A DNA stretch of 64,000 bases, taken from contig NZ_CP043732.1 of assembly GCF_014084045.1 (NCBI RefSeq), forward strand, positions 3,162,001-3,226,000, read 5' to 3'. This document shows positions 8,893-20,478 of the stretch, piece by piece (position 1 is the first letter of the stretch; every line of letters begins with the position of its first letter). Below the pieces are notes generated by a model. The model was not told where the DNA came from. It saw only the letters and a program-made list of their open reading frames with translations, and searched no databases. A program made the position numbers and the translations under genes. This DNA is from Microbacterium esteraromaticum. Its GTDB lineage: Bacteria > Actinomycetota > Actinomycetes > Actinomycetales > Microbacteriaceae.

Positions 8893-9096
8893 ATGTCGAA
8901 CCCCACACCGAACATGCTTCCCGAAGACCCCGACCTGGGCGATGAAGACGCGAGCATGCCGACCAGGGAGGTGGACGGCGAGGTCGAGCTGGACCCCGAT
9001 GCCGATCCCGATGCGATCGACAGCATCGACGCCGACCGGCTGGCATCCGGCGCCGATGACGACGACGCCTGGGCCGGCGAGGACCGCGTCGGTTGA
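8893..9096 (+). CDS. Small highly acidic protein of unknown function
   Basis: A 67-residue protein, roughly a third Asp/Glu, with almost no hydrophobic core (runs such as DPDADPDAID and DDDDAWAGED). Probably intrinsically disordered. No domain is recognised. Support for its being real comes from an AGAGGAG ribosome site at 8881 placed correctly before the ATG and a plausible -10 box upstream. A similar short acidic protein is common in Microbacterium genomes as a hypothetical. It ends two bases before the convergent acetyltransferase gene. Function unknown. Confidence 0.65.
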   Translation: MSNPTPNMLPEDPDLGDEDASMPTREVDGEVELDPDADPDAIDSIDADRLASGADDDDAWAGEDRVG

Positions 9097-9098
9097 GC

Positions 9099-10067
9099 TC
9101 AGCTCACTGCGAATCGACCTTCGAGGGCGTACGACCTGTCGGCGACCTCGAAGCCGATCGCGCGGTTCAGCGCCAGCATGGGGTGGTTGTCGACGGCGGT
9201 CGTGGTCTGCACCCACCGCGCTGCGGCGGAGGCCGGCAGCGCACTCAGCTGACGAAGGTTCTCGCTCTTGAGCAGTCCGGCGATGCCCCGCCCGCGATGG
9301 GCTCGCTCGACGAAGGTGTCGTCCTGCACAACGATCTCATCACCGTCTGCGGCGACGAAGAGCACGGTGTAGCCGACGCCTTCGCCCGCAAGACGAGCCA
9401 TCGCCCGGACGAGAATCCAGCCCTGGTCGGTCATGCGCTTCTCGTGGGCGCGGACCCACTCCGCATCCAGGGAGGTGACGCGCCGGGTGAGTTCTCCGAT
9501 GGGAACGTCCTCGCGCATCCGCGTGTTCAGGCGGACCCAGTCGTGCATGAGGTCGTCCGGGACGGCACCCGTCCACGTGACGATCTCCACATCGGCGGCG
9601 GCATGACGGTCGGGAGCGGGTGCGACGGCGCTGCGCAGCATCCGGAGCTCGCTGTTGCCCACCGCCAGTCCGCAGCATTCGGCGAATGCGACTCCCGCCT
9701 GCGACCACGTCTCGGACTGCACGACCGAGGGCGCCTCGTCGGCGAGCAGCTCGCGAGCGGCCTCCCAGAGCACGGTGCCGATTCCACGGCGACGGTGGGC
9801 GGGAAGGACGCCGATCGTGACCTCGGCCGGTTCGCCTGGGCCCGCTGAGACGTCGGCCGCACCGGCGAGTGAGCCGTCTTCGGCGCGATGGACCAGCGCC
9901 CAGCGGCGCCGACCCGGCAGCGGATCGGCGAACTGCGCCAGGACGGTCTCGTCGCTCGGCCACCAGACGCCGACGCGATCCTCGACGCACGAGGCCCTGA
10001 GCGCGCCGTTCCATTCGATCAGCGTCTCCGTGTCGAGCCGGCCGACGACGGTGACGCGCACGTTCAC
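9099..10067 (-). CDS. GNAT family N-acetyltransferase (tandem GNAT domains)
   Basis: Protein of 322 residues with two acetyltransferase-like halves. The first has the acetyl-CoA loop IGVLPAHRRRGIGTVLW; the second has TFVERAHRGRGIAGLLK and ends in the DNHPMLALNRAIGF segment typical of GNAT C-termini. Double-GNAT proteins of this layout often act on small molecules or antibiotics, but the substrate is not predictable. The GTG at 10067 overlaps the rsfS stop (GTGA), so it is translationally coupled as the last gene of the nadD-rsfS string. Confidence 0.84.
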   Translation of the reverse strand: MNVRVTVVGRLDTETLIEWNGALRASCVEDRVGVWWPSDETVLAQFADPLPGRRRWALVHRAEDGSLAGAADVSAGPGEPAEVTIGVLPAHRRRGIGTVLWEAARELLADEAPSVVQSETWSQAGVAFAECCGLAVGNSELRMLRSAVAPAPDRHAAADVEIVTWTGAVPDDLMHDWVRLNTRMREDVPIGELTRRVTSLDAEWVRAHEKRMTDQGWILVRAMARLAGEGVGYTVLFVAADGDEIVVQDDTFVERAHRGRGIAGLLKSENLRQLSALPASAAARWVQTTTAVDNHPMLALNRAIGFEVADRSYALEGRFAVS

Positions 10068-10441
10068 TCCCCCGCGGCGGGTGCAGGCAGCTCGATCGGG
10101 ATGACGGGGCAGTCCTTCCACAGGCGCTCGAGCCCGTAGTAGACGCGCTCCTCGGAGTGGAACACGTGCACCACGAGGTCGCCGAAATCGAGCAGGACCC
10201 AGCGTGACTCGGCACGGCCCTCGCGTCGGACGCGACGGTGTCCCGCTTCGAGAAGCTGGTCTTCGATCTCGTCGGCGATCGCGGCGACGTTGCGCTCGCT
10301 GTTTCCGGTGACCAGCAGGAAGACGTCGACGAGCGGCAGCGGCTCGGAGACGTTCAGGGCGATGAGATCCTCGCCGCCCTTCGCATCCGCCGCGCGAGCG
10401 GCGATCTGCAGCATCTCGACGGCGGCTTCAGGGGATTGCAT
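10064..10441 (-). CDS. rsfS: Ribosomal silencing factor RsfS
   Basis: RsfS/Iojap family protein of 125 residues that binds ribosomal protein uL14 and blocks joining of the 30S and 50S subunits under low-nutrient conditions. Family features seen: KGGEDLIALNVSEPLPLVDVFLLVTGNSERNV, here split by small residues, then W-VLLDFGDLVVHVFHSEER and YYGLERLW. The ATG at 10441 overlaps the stop of the upstream membrane protein gene by one base. It sits in the usual nadD-rsfS context. Confidence 0.95.
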   Translation of the reverse strand: MQSPEAAVEMLQIAARAADAKGGEDLIALNVSEPLPLVDVFLLVTGNSERNVAAIADEIEDQLLEAGHRRVRREGRAESRWVLLDFGDLVVHVFHSEERVYYGLERLWKDCPVIPIELPAPAAGE

Positions 10442-11577
10442 CAACCGAGGACTCCTGTGGTGAAGGCGATGATCAGCGCCGCGGCCAGCGCGAGCGCGAG
10501 ACCCCCGGCGACGATCGCCAGGGTGAGTGTGAGCTTGTTGCCCTTGTCGGGCACGGGCGGACGGATGACCTCTCCGGCCGGCTTCGAGGTGCTGATCGCA
10601 GAGCTCGCAGCGATCGGGGTGGGCGATGACGCCGGAGCGAGCTCGCCGTCGATGAGGACGGCGTCGACGTCCTTGCCGTCGGTGGTGCCGAGGGCGTGAC
10701 CCTGCGAGCCCATTCCGTCGGGCAGCGCGTAGGTGCCGGTGATGAGCAGCTCACCGGTCGATGCGACGGGGCCCGAGAGCGATCCGGCGCCCGGCGACGG
10801 GGTGAAGATCAGCGTGCTCGCCGTCTTGTGCGGGCCCGCGGAGCCGGTCTCGAGCAGTTCGTCGAACGCGGCCGGGGCGCTGTTGCCGGACGTCGCCTTC
10901 TTGACGCCGATGCCGAACGCGGCACCGACCATCGGCCGCTCCGAGTCGTCGTCCGCAGGCGTCGGCGCGGCCTCGACGGGCTCGGGAGTGGCCGCCAGGG
11001 GCTCCTCGGACTCGACCGGCTCAGCCCGCTCGATCGGAGCGTCGAATCTGGGCGCAGGCGTCGGCTTCGGTGCGAAAGCCGGGATGCCGGACACGAGCCC
11101 AGGCGACTCATCGACCGGCTCCTCGACGATCGAGGGCTCGACGACCGGTTCCTGGACGACCGGTGCCTCGACGACCGGCGGCTGGACGACGGGTGATTCG
11201 ACGACTGGCGGCTGGACGACGGGCGCCTCGACGGCAGGCGGCTCGACGACGGCGGGCTGCTCCTCCGCGGGCACGACCGGAACGGAGCCGGTGCGGATGC
11301 GCTCCTGGGCGCGGGCGGCGCGGCGGGTGAGCGGAGCCTCGCCTGCACCTGAGGAGGTCGATGCGGGGCGGGCCGAGTCGGGGGCCGACTGTCCGGTCGA
11401 CGCCGGGTCCGAGGATTCGGAGTCCGCTGCGGGCTCCTCGGCGGGCGGCTGAGCCGGCGCCGGTTCGATCGCAGCCGCGGCGGCCTCCTCACCGCCGATG
11501 ACCGGTGTCGAGCCGGTCAGACGAAGCTCACGCAGCTGCTTGCGCGTGAGGGTGTGCCCGTCCTCTTCAGTGCTCAT
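10441..11577 (-). CDS. Disordered, C-terminally membrane-anchored protein of unknown function
   Basis: Protein of 378 residues lying between nadD and rsfS. The start reads [19 protein letters not shown], and a related [17 protein letters not shown] segment appears near residue 100, so there are two copies of a short basic R-x-x-R/TGS-PV motif. Residues 40-210 are Ala/Pro/Glu/Val-rich, including a repeated [10 protein letters not shown] pattern. One hydrophobic helix near the C-terminus ([20 protein letters not shown]) leaves a very short tail. This suggests a tail-anchored protein with a long cytoplasmic disordered arm. It overlaps nadD by ATGA. No function is assigned. Confidence 0.75.
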   Translation of the reverse strand: MSTEEDGHTLTRKQLRELRLTGSTPVIGGEEAAAAAIEPAPAQPPAEEPAADSESSDPASTGQSAPDSARPASTSSGAGEAPLTRRAARAQERIRTGSVPVVPAEEQPAVVEPPAVEAPVVQPPVVESPVVQPPVVEAPVVQEPVVEPSIVEEPVDESPGLVSGIPAFAPKPTPAPRFDAPIERAEPVESEEPLAATPEPVEAAPTPADDDSERPMVGAAFGIGVKKATSGNSAPAAFDELLETGSAGPHKTASTLIFTPSPGAGSLSGPVASTGELLITGTYALPDGMGSQGHALGTTDGKDVDAVLIDGELAPASSPTPIAASSAISTSKPAGEVIRPPVPDKGNKLTLTLAIVAGGLALALAAALIIAFTTGVLG

Positions 11578-12176
11578 GCCTTGCTCCGATACAGATGATG
11601 CTTCGCGATGTACTGGACCACGCCATCCGGCACCAGGTACCAGACCGGCTGCCCGTCGGCGACGCGCTCTCGGCAGTCCGTCGACGAGATCGACAGGGCC
11701 GGCACTTCGAGCTGACTCACATCCTCGGTGGGCAGTCCGTCCGTGCTCAGCACGTGGCCCGGCCGGGAGACCGCGACGAAGTGGGCGAGATCCCACAGTT
11801 CATCATGGTCCCTCCAGCTGAGAATCTGCGCCACGGCATCCGCACCCGTGATGAAGAACAGCTCCGCGTCGGGGCGCTGCTGCTTCAGATCGCGCAGGGT
11901 GTCGATGGTGTAGGTGGGCCCGTCGCGGTCGATGTCGACCCGGCTGACGGTGAAGCCCGGGTTCGATGCCGTGGCGATCACCGTCATCAGATAGCGGTGC
12001 TCGCTGGGCGACACGTTCTGCTTCTGCCATGGCTGGCCGGTCGGCACGAAGACGACCTCATCGAGGTCGAAGGAGTGCGCGACCTCGCTCGCCGCGACCA
12101 GGTGACCATGGTGGATGGGGTCGAAAGTGCCACCCATCACGCCGATGCGCGGTGCCCGAGCGGTGGAGTCGTGCAT
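11574..12176 (-). CDS. nadD: Nicotinate-nucleotide adenylyltransferase
   Basis: Enzyme of 200 residues that adenylates nicotinate mononucleotide to deamido-NAD in NAD synthesis. The nucleotidyltransferase signature [15 protein letters not shown] is at residues 13-27, and [10 protein letters not shown] near residue 165 matches the ISSTxxR motif that binds [14 protein letters not shown] and FITGADAV are also family hallmarks. The length is normal. It precedes the membrane protein and rsfS with ATGA overlaps, forming one operon. Confidence 0.96.
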   Translation of the reverse strand: MHDSTARAPRIGVMGGTFDPIHHGHLVAASEVAHSFDLDEVVFVPTGQPWQKQNVSPSEHRYLMTVIATASNPGFTVSRVDIDRDGPTYTIDTLRDLKQQRPDAELFFITGADAVAQILSWRDHDELWDLAHFVAVSRPGHVLSTDGLPTEDVSQLEVPALSISSTDCRERVADGQPVWYLVPDGVVQYIAKHHLYRSKA

Positions 12177-12182
12177 GCGATC

Positions 12183-12395
12183 CTAGTGGCCGTGGCCGTC
12201 CTTGCCGTGCTTCAGCGCGTACGCCTCGGCCTTGGCCGCGTGGCGGTTGGCGACGTTGCGGAAAGACAGCGTCACGAGGCCGAGCACGGCGAAGATGATC
12301 GCTGCGATGACACCGAAGATGAAGGTTTCAGCCGCCACGTTCCCGTGGTGCTCCGTCTCGGCTGCGGCCATCGCAATCTGTGCGACGAGGTTCAT
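12183..12395 (-). CDS. Small single-helix membrane protein
   Basis: A 70-residue protein with one clear membrane helix (FIFGVIAAIIFAVLGLVTLSF, about residues 25-45) and a His/Lys-rich tail ending in GKDGHGH. The N-terminus contains a short hydrophobic stretch and ETEHHGN. It lies seven bases upstream of nadD and 50 bases downstream of proA, so it is probably part of the same transcript. The histidine-rich tail could bind metal, but that is speculation. It resembles hypothetical proteins found at this place in Microbacteriaceae. Confidence 0.7.
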   Translation of the reverse strand: MNLVAQIAMAAAETEHHGNVAAETFIFGVIAAIIFAVLGLVTLSFRNVANRHAAKAEAYALKHGKDGHGH

Positions 12396-12444
12396 CCTGA
12401 CTCCGTTCCTGACCTGGCAAGCAAACGCCTGTCCATTCTAGTCC

Positions 12445-13722
12445 TCAGCCGCGGATCTGGCCTGACCCGCGCGCGAGCCACTTCGTGCTGGTCAGCTCCC
12501 CGAGTCCCATCGGACCTCGCGCGTGCAGCTTCTGGGTCGAGATGCCGACCTCGGCGCCGAACCCGAACTCGGCGCCGTCGGTGAAGCGAGTGGACGCGTT
12601 CACCATCACGACCGCCGAGTCGACCTCGGCGAGGAAGCGCTCGGCGTTGCGCGAGTCGGTGGTGATGATCGACTCGGTGTGACCCGTGCTGTACCGGCGG
12701 ATGTGCTCGAGCGCCTCGTCGAGATCGTCGACGACCTTGATCGCGATCTCGAGCTTGAGGTACTCCTTCGCCCAGTCGTCCTCCGTCGCGGGGATCGTCC
12801 CTGCGACGAGCCCGACGACCATGTCGTCGCCATGGATCGCCACGCCCTCGCTGAGCAGAGCGCTCGCGATCACAGGGACGAGCTGCGGAGCGGCCTGCCG
12901 ATGAACGAGCAGCGTCTCGACGGCGTTGCAGACGCTCGGCCGCTGCACCTTGGCGTTCACGACGATGTCGCGCGCCCAGTCCATCGGCGCCGACTCGTCG
13001 ATGACGATGTGCACCACCCCTGCACCGGTCTCGATGACGGGGACCGTCGACTCCGTCACGACCGCCTCGATGAGCGACGCGCTGCCGCGCGGCACGAGCA
13101 CGTCGATGAGACCTCGTGCGTGCATCATGGCCTTCGCACCTTCGCGGCCGAAGTCGTCGACGCTCTGGATCGCCTCAGGGTCGTGGCCGAGGCCCTCCAG
13201 GGCCTGGCGCATGACCTCCACCAGCACCGTGTTCGAGCCGCGGGCGGCGCTGCCCCCGCGCAGCACGACCGCATTGCCCGCACGCAGCGCGAGCGCCGCG
13301 ATGTCGACGGTGACGTTCGGGCGCGCCTCGTAGATCGCGCCGACCACGCCGAACGGCACCCGCACCTGCTCGAGAGCGACACCGTTGGGCATCCGGTGCC
13401 CTCCCACGACCTGGCCGATCGGGTCGGGCAGGGTCGCGACGTCACGCACGGCGGATGCCAGCGCCGCGACGCGCTGCTCATCCAGGCGCAGCCTGTCGAT
13501 GAGCGCATCGCCGATGGCATCGGCCCGCCCGCGCTCGATGTCGACGGTGTTCGCATCGATGATGCGTGCCGCGTTCGACTCGATCGCAGCGGCGATCGCC
13601 TCCAGGAGCTCCGCCTTCTGAGCGCTGGTCAGCCGCGCGATCGAGCGCGACGCCTCCTTCGCGCGCACAAGGCGATCCTGCGCGGTGTCCGCCGGGGCGT
13701 CGGTGACGATGGATGTGCTCAT
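12445..13722 (-). CDS. proA: Gamma-glutamyl phosphate reductase
   Basis: NADPH-dependent reductase of 425 residues making glutamate-5-semialdehyde in proline synthesis. It belongs to the aldehyde dehydrogenase superfamily: the catalytic cysteine sits in QRPSVCNAVETLL, with VGAIYEARPNVTVD and LRGGSAARGSN as ProA signatures. The C-terminus has GAEFGFGAEVGISTQKLHARGPMGL. The ATG at 13722 gives MSTSIVTDAPAD. It follows proB by 54 bases. Intact, unlike its partner proB. Confidence 0.96.
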   Translation of the reverse strand: MSTSIVTDAPADTAQDRLVRAKEASRSIARLTSAQKAELLEAIAAAIESNAARIIDANTVDIERGRADAIGDALIDRLRLDEQRVAALASAVRDVATLPDPIGQVVGGHRMPNGVALEQVRVPFGVVGAIYEARPNVTVDIAALALRAGNAVVLRGGSAARGSNTVLVEVMRQALEGLGHDPEAIQSVDDFGREGAKAMMHARGLIDVLVPRGSASLIEAVVTESTVPVIETGAGVVHIVIDESAPMDWARDIVVNAKVQRPSVCNAVETLLVHRQAAPQLVPVIASALLSEGVAIHGDDMVVGLVAGTIPATEDDWAKEYLKLEIAIKVVDDLDEALEHIRRYSTGHTESIITTDSRNAERFLAEVDSAVVMVNASTRFTDGAEFGFGAEVGISTQKLHARGPMGLGELTSTKWLARGSGQIRG

Positions 13723-13776
13723 CCGGTCAGTGTATCGACGCACGAAGCGCCTCCGGGCCGCCGTGACGGACGCTGC

Positions 13777-16398
<2,622 letters not shown>

Positions 16399-16417
16399 GT
16401 CTGAGCCTCTTCCGTGC

Positions 16418-16726
16418 TTACTTGATGCCGGTGATCTTGACGCGCGTGAGCTCCTGACGGTGGCCCTGGCGCTTCTTGTAGCCGGTCTTGTTCTTGTACT
16501 TCTGGATGACGATCTTCGGTCCGCGGAGGTTGCCGAGAACCTCAGCCGTGACCTTGACCTTCGCCAGCTTGTCGGCGTCGGTGGTCACAGAGGCACCGTC
16601 GACGAGAAGCACGGCGGGAAGCTCGATGTTCTCGCCCTGGGCAGCCTGAACACGGTCGAGCTGAACGATCGTGCCGACCTCGACCTTCTCCTGCCGGCCA
16701 CCGGCGCGCACTACTGCGTAAACCAC
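16418..16726 (-). CDS. rplU: 50S ribosomal protein bL21
   Basis: Ribosomal protein of 102 residues. The start is a GTG at 16726 giving [18 protein letters not shown], which matches the bL21 N-terminus; an AGGT element lies upstream. The C-terminus has the expected [21 protein letters not shown]. First gene of rplU-rpmA-obg. A 5' leader of about 140 bases separates it from its promoter. Confidence 0.96.
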   Translation of the reverse strand: MVYAVVRAGGRQEKVEVGTIVQLDRVQAAQGENIELPAVLLVDGASVTTDADKLAKVKVTAEVLGNLRGPKIVIQKYKNKTGYKKRQGHRQELTRVKITGIK

Positions 16727-16872
16727 TTCATACCTGTTTCGTTGGGGAGCGGATCGCTCCGGGAATCTCACGGGAAGACTGTTGCTTGCGTACATCGCCC
16801 GGGGCGACGGGTGCGGACGCAAGACTTATCCTGCGACCGGAAGAGCCGTCAGGGGTCTCGCACCAAAGGACA

Positions 16873-16901
16873 ACTTTACCGGATCATCGCCGATGCCGCA
16901 A
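16873..16901 (-). promoter_or_regulatory. Promoter of rplU-rpmA
   Basis: On the minus strand TTGCGG (16901-16896) and TAAAGT (16878-16873) are separated by exactly 17 bases, the best -35/-10 pair in the window. Transcription should start near 16866, leaving a leader of about 140 bases before rplU. Confidence 0.6.
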
Positions 16902-16928
16902 AGCGAGGCCGCGGGTGTGTCCCCGTCC

Positions 16929-16934
16929 TAAGAT
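16929..16934 (+). promoter_or_regulatory. -10 box for the leaderless DUF4031 gene
   Basis: TAAGAT ends six bases before the ATG at 16941, so the mRNA probably begins at the start codon. Confidence 0.5.
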
Positions 16935-16940
16935 CACGGC

Positions 16941-17207
16941 ATGACCCTTCTCGTCGACGATGCCATCTGGCCTGCGCACGGCAGGCTGTGGGCGCATCTG
17001 GTCAGCGATTCGGACCTGGCCGAGCTGCACGCCTTCGCCGCGCAGCAGGGCATCCCTCCCCGCGCCTTCGACCGCGACCACTACGACGTGCCGGAGGAGT
17101 CGCTGCCGAGGCTCCTCGCCGCCGGCGCGGTGCACGTGGGCGGCAAGGAGCTCACCAGACGACTGATCCGCTCAGGACTCCGGGTTCGAGCCCGCGACCG
17201 GCGCTGA
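16941..17207 (+). CDS. DUF4031 domain protein
   Basis: An 88-residue protein matching the DUF4031 family: MTLLVDDAIWPAHGRLWAHL at the start, then the FDRDHYDVPEE segment with conserved His/Tyr/Asp and an AGAVHVGGKELTRRL end. The function is not known. It has no ribosome site but a -10 box at leaderless distance. Its last 36 bases overlap the 3' end of the convergent rne gene. Confidence 0.8.
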   Translation: MTLLVDDAIWPAHGRLWAHLVSDSDLAELHAFAAQQGIPPRAFDRDHYDVPEESLPRLLAAGAVHVGGKELTRRLIRSGLRVRARDRR

Positions 17208-19595
17208 CGCGTCGGTCGACGAGGCGTTCGGGGTGAGCATGGCGGTGGTGACCCGACGCCGGTTGCGGCCCTGACCCGGCGCCTTCGGCTCGGGAAGCGC
17301 ATCGAGCACCGAGTCGAGCAGCTGCTCGGTCTCGGTCTTCGGACCCTTGCGCTCGCCCCCGCGCTTCTTGCGCTTCTTCGGACGCTCGCTCTGCACGGGC
17401 GCCTCGGCGGCGGCGTGCTGCTCGGCGGCCGGCTGATCCTGCACGGGATCGCCGTTGGCGACGATGGTGGAGGCGGCGATGGCGGCCAGGGCCGACTTCG
17501 CTCCCTCGGTGATGCTGTGCGTGCCGCCGTTCGCGGACGTCGGCTGAGCGGGCGCCGCTGCGGAGGACTGCTGCTGCGACGAGCCGCCCCGCGAGCGCCG
17601 ACTCTGGCCGCCGCCGTTGGAGCCGCCGCCGCTGCTGCTGCGGTGCTTGACCACGGGGTCGTGGTGCACGATCACGCCGCGGCCGGCGCAGACGTCGCAC
17701 GCCTCGCTGAACGTCTCGAGCAGACCGAGACCGAGCTTCTTGCGGGTCATCTGCACGAGACCGAGCGAGGTCACCTCGGCGACCTGGTGCTTCGTGCGGT
17801 CACGGCTCAGGCACTCCACCAGGCGGCGCAGCACGAGGTCGCGGTTGGACTCGAGCACCATGTCGATGAAGTCGACGACGATGATGCCGCCGATGTCGCG
17901 CAGGCGCAGCTGACGGACGATCTCCTCAGCGGCCTCGAGGTTGTTCTTGGTGACCGTCTCCTCGAGGTTTCCGCCCGAGCCGACGAACTTGCCGGTGTTG
18001 ACGTCGACGACCGTCATCGCCTCGGTGCGGTCGATCACCAGCGAGCCACCCGACGGCAGCCAGACCTTGCGGTCGAGAGCCTTCTCGATCTGCTCGGTGA
18101 TGCGGTACGCATCGAAGGGGTCGACGTCGTCGGTGTAGGTCTCGACGCGCTCGAGAAGGTCGGGGGCGACGCTCTCGAGGTAGGCGCGGATGGTGCGCTG
18201 CGCGTCATCGCCCTGGATGGTCATGCGGGTGAAGTCCTCGTTGAAGACGTCGCGCACGATCTTCACCAGCAGGTCGGGCTCGGCGTGCAGCAGCGCAGGG
18301 GCCTGCTGCGTCTGGACCTGCTTCTGGATGTGCTCCCACTGCGAGGTGAGCCGCTGCACGTCGCGCGTCAGCTGCTCTTCGGTGGCGCCCTCAGCCGCGG
18401 TGCGGACGATGACGCCCGACGACTCGGGCAGCACCTCCTTGAGGATGCGCTTGAGACGGGCGCGCTCGTTGTCGGGCAGCTTGCGCGAGATCCCGTTCAT
18501 CGACCCGCCCGGCACGTACACCAGGTAGCGGCCGGGAAGCGAGATCTGGCTGGTCAGACGCGCGCCCTTGTGGCCGACGGGGTCCTTCGTGACCTGCACG
18601 AGAACACGGTCTCCTGCTTTGAGCGCGAGCTCGATGCGACGCGGCTGGTTGCCGATCTCCACACCGTCCCAGTCGACCTCTCCCGAGTACAGCACGGCGT
18701 TGCGACCGCGGCCGATGTCGACGAAGGCGGCCTCCATGCTGGGCAGCACGTTCTGCACGCGGCCGAGGTAGACATTGCCGATCAGCGACGCGTCCTGATT
18801 GCGGGCGACGTAGTGCTCGACGAGCACATCGTCTTCGAGCACGCCGATCTGCGTGCGGCCGTTCTTGGCGCGGACGACCATCATGCGATCGACCGACTCG
18901 CGGCGGGCGAGGAACTCCGCCTCGGTCACCACCGGACGACGGCGGCCCGCGTCACGGCCGTCGCGACGGCGCTGCTTCTTGGCCTCGAGACGGGTGGAGC
19001 CCTTGATCGCCTTCGGCTCGGTGATGTACTCCACCTGGCGCTGGCGCTGACGCGGCTCGTCGCGGCCCTCGTCCCCCTCGCCTCGCCTGCGGTTTCGGCC
19101 ACGGCGGAACGCGCTGCCCCGGTCGTCGCCCTCATCGTCGTCGCGGCTGCCGCGTGCGGGCAGCGGCACGATCTCCGGTGCGTAGAAGTGCAGCTGCGTG
19201 GAGACCTTCGAGACGAAGACCTCAGGCAGCAGGCCGAGGCTCACAGCCGTCAGCGGCTCGGGAGCCTCAGGCTCGGCAGGAGCCTCAGGCTCGGCGGTCG
19301 GCTCGCCCGCGAGGCTCTCGGATGCCGACGCAGCGGGCTGCGCGACGGGAGCCGCCTCGTCAGCCGCGGGCTCGTCAGCGGCCGACGCCTCAGCGGCGGG
19401 CTCGTCTGCGGCGGGGGTCCCGTCGACAGCGGCCTCGTCGATGGCGGGCTGCTCGTCCGCAGCGGGCTGCTGCGGGGCATCCGGCTCCGAGGCGACGGTC
19501 GCGGCCGTCTCGGCGGCCGGTGCGTCCTCGGCTACCGGCTGCGCCGGCGACTCGTCGAGGGTAGGGGTGTTCTTGTCGTCATTCTCATCGGCCAT
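17172..19595 (-). CDS. rne: Ribonuclease E/G family endoribonuclease
   Basis: RNA-processing and decay endonuclease of 807 residues. About 270 N-terminal residues are Ala/Pro/Glu-rich and disordered with a basic RRGRNRRRGEG patch. The S1 domain follows (NVYLGRVQNVLPSMEAAFVDIG), then the RNase H-like and DNase I-like core. The catalytic region is VVDVNTGKFVG and IGGIIVVDFIDM, and the zinc-link CDVCAGRG carries CxxC. The C-terminus is disordered, with Ser/Gln/Gly and Lys/Arg patches that may bind RNA or partners. This arrangement, catalytic core in the middle with both ends disordered, is normal for actinobacterial RNase E. Confidence 0.95.
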   Translation of the reverse strand: MADENDDKNTPTLDESPAQPVAEDAPAAETAATVASEPDAPQQPAADEQPAIDEAAVDGTPAADEPAAEASAADEPAADEAAPVAQPAASASESLAGEPTAEPEAPAEPEAPEPLTAVSLGLLPEVFVSKVSTQLHFYAPEIVPLPARGSRDDDEGDDRGSAFRRGRNRRRGEGDEGRDEPRQRQRQVEYITEPKAIKGSTRLEAKKQRRRDGRDAGRRRPVVTEAEFLARRESVDRMMVVRAKNGRTQIGVLEDDVLVEHYVARNQDASLIGNVYLGRVQNVLPSMEAAFVDIGRGRNAVLYSGEVDWDGVEIGNQPRRIELALKAGDRVLVQVTKDPVGHKGARLTSQISLPGRYLVYVPGGSMNGISRKLPDNERARLKRILKEVLPESSGVIVRTAAEGATEEQLTRDVQRLTSQWEHIQKQVQTQQAPALLHAEPDLLVKIVRDVFNEDFTRMTIQGDDAQRTIRAYLESVAPDLLERVETYTDDVDPFDAYRITEQIEKALDRKVWLPSGGSLVIDRTEAMTVVDVNTGKFVGSGGNLEETVTKNNLEAAEEIVRQLRLRDIGGIIVVDFIDMVLESNRDLVLRRLVECLSRDRTKHQVAEVTSLGLVQMTRKKLGLGLLETFSEACDVCAGRGVIVHHDPVVKHRSSSGGGSNGGGQSRRSRGGSSQQQSSAAAPAQPTSANGGTHSITEGAKSALAAIAASTIVANGDPVQDQPAAEQHAAAEAPVQSERPKKRKKRGGERKGPKTETEQLLDSVLDALPEPKAPGQGRNRRRVTTAMLTPNASSTDASAPVAGSNPES

Positions 19596-19767
19596 CTCTG
19601 GCTAACTCCCTGCGCGGGCACTGCGTGCGCCGCGAAAACTCGTGCGGCGAAACAGCGGCCGCGAACTCGATCGGCTGGTGGTCGGCTCTGCGGCGCGACC
19701 TCCTGGGGCACATGACCCCGAAGTCTTGTCGATTCGATCGCGGGTGAACGCGACGTCATCTTCAGCC

Positions 19768-19773
19768 ATTATC
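19768..19773 (-). promoter_or_regulatory. Candidate -10 box of rne with a long 5' leader
   Basis: GATAAT on the minus strand, about 165 bases upstream of the rne ATG. No -35 box is clear. A long leader fits the known tendency of RNase E genes to be autoregulated through their 5' UTR. Confidence 0.35.
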
Positions 19774-19850
19774 GCACTACCGGACGCCGAGGACCGAACC
19801 GACTGCGACGCGCGTGCCGTGATTCACCCGAGCCGCATAGACACCGCTGG

Positions 19851-19856
19851 GATAAT
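19851..19856 (+). promoter_or_regulatory. -10 box for the leaderless VKOR gene
   Basis: GATAAT ends six bases before the ATG at 19863, suggesting that transcription begins at the start codon. Confidence 0.5.
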
Positions 19857-19862
19857 CGCGCC

Positions 19863-20474
19863 ATGACCACGCAGCGCTCCCGCCATATCGGGTACGGAAT
19901 CTGGCTCGTCTTCGCCGCGATCGTCGGCTGGTGGGCGGCGTTCCAGCTCACGATGGAGAAGTTCTACGTCCTCGAGAACCCCGGCGAGACCACGAGCTGC
20001 TACGTGAGCGTCATGCTGCAGTGCGACAAGAACCTCTCGTCGTGGCAGGGCGAGGTCTTCGGCTTCCCCAATCCGCTCATCGGCGTGACCTGCTGGATGG
20101 CCGTGCTGGTGATGGGCGTGGCCGTGCTGGCCGGCATCCGCTTCCCGCGGTGGTTCTGGGGTCTGTTCGGCGTCGGAGTGCTCGGCGCCTTCATCTTCGT
20201 GTGCTGGCTGATCGGACAGAGCATCTACAGCCTGCACACCCTGTGCCCGTGGTGCATGGCGACATGGGCCGTCACGATCCCCACGTTCTTCGCGACCACG
20301 CTGCACCTCGTCCGAAACGGAACGCTCAGCCGCTCGACCTCGGCTCGAGAGCGCGCGGGCCGCCTCATGGCGTGGGTGCCGCTCGCCTCGATCCTCGCCT
20401 ATGCGGTGATCATCGCGATGGCGCAGCTCGCCGGGCTCGACCTGCTCGGCGAGGTCATCGACATGGTCTTCTGA
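19863..20474 (+). CDS. Vitamin K epoxide reductase family membrane protein
   Basis: Four- to five-helix membrane oxidoreductase of 203 residues. Bacterial VKOR proteins reoxidise a DsbA-like partner using menaquinone and so support disulfide formation outside the membrane. The catalytic CPWC motif is at C128-C131, and the loop cysteine pair C46 and C54 is in place. No thioredoxin domain is fused. The leaderless-type -10 box lies just ahead. A DsbA partner is not encoded nearby. Confidence 0.92.
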   Translation: MTTQRSRHIGYGIWLVFAAIVGWWAAFQLTMEKFYVLENPGETTSCYVSVMLQCDKNLSSWQGEVFGFPNPLIGVTCWMAVLVMGVAVLAGIRFPRWFWGLFGVGVLGAFIFVCWLIGQSIYSLHTLCPWCMATWAVTIPTFFATTLHLVRNGTLSRSTSARERAGRLMAWVPLASILAYAVIIAMAQLAGLDLLGEVIDMVF

Positions 20475-20478
20475 TCCA

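Noticed and set aside
11100..11260. Satellite-like or CRISPR-like repeat
   Set aside because: The repeated DNA is coding and reflects the PVV-type amino acid repeats of the membrane protein.
17415..19715. Long plus-strand frame opposite rne
   Set aside because: Antisense shadow; the minus strand has the clear S1 and RNase E motifs.
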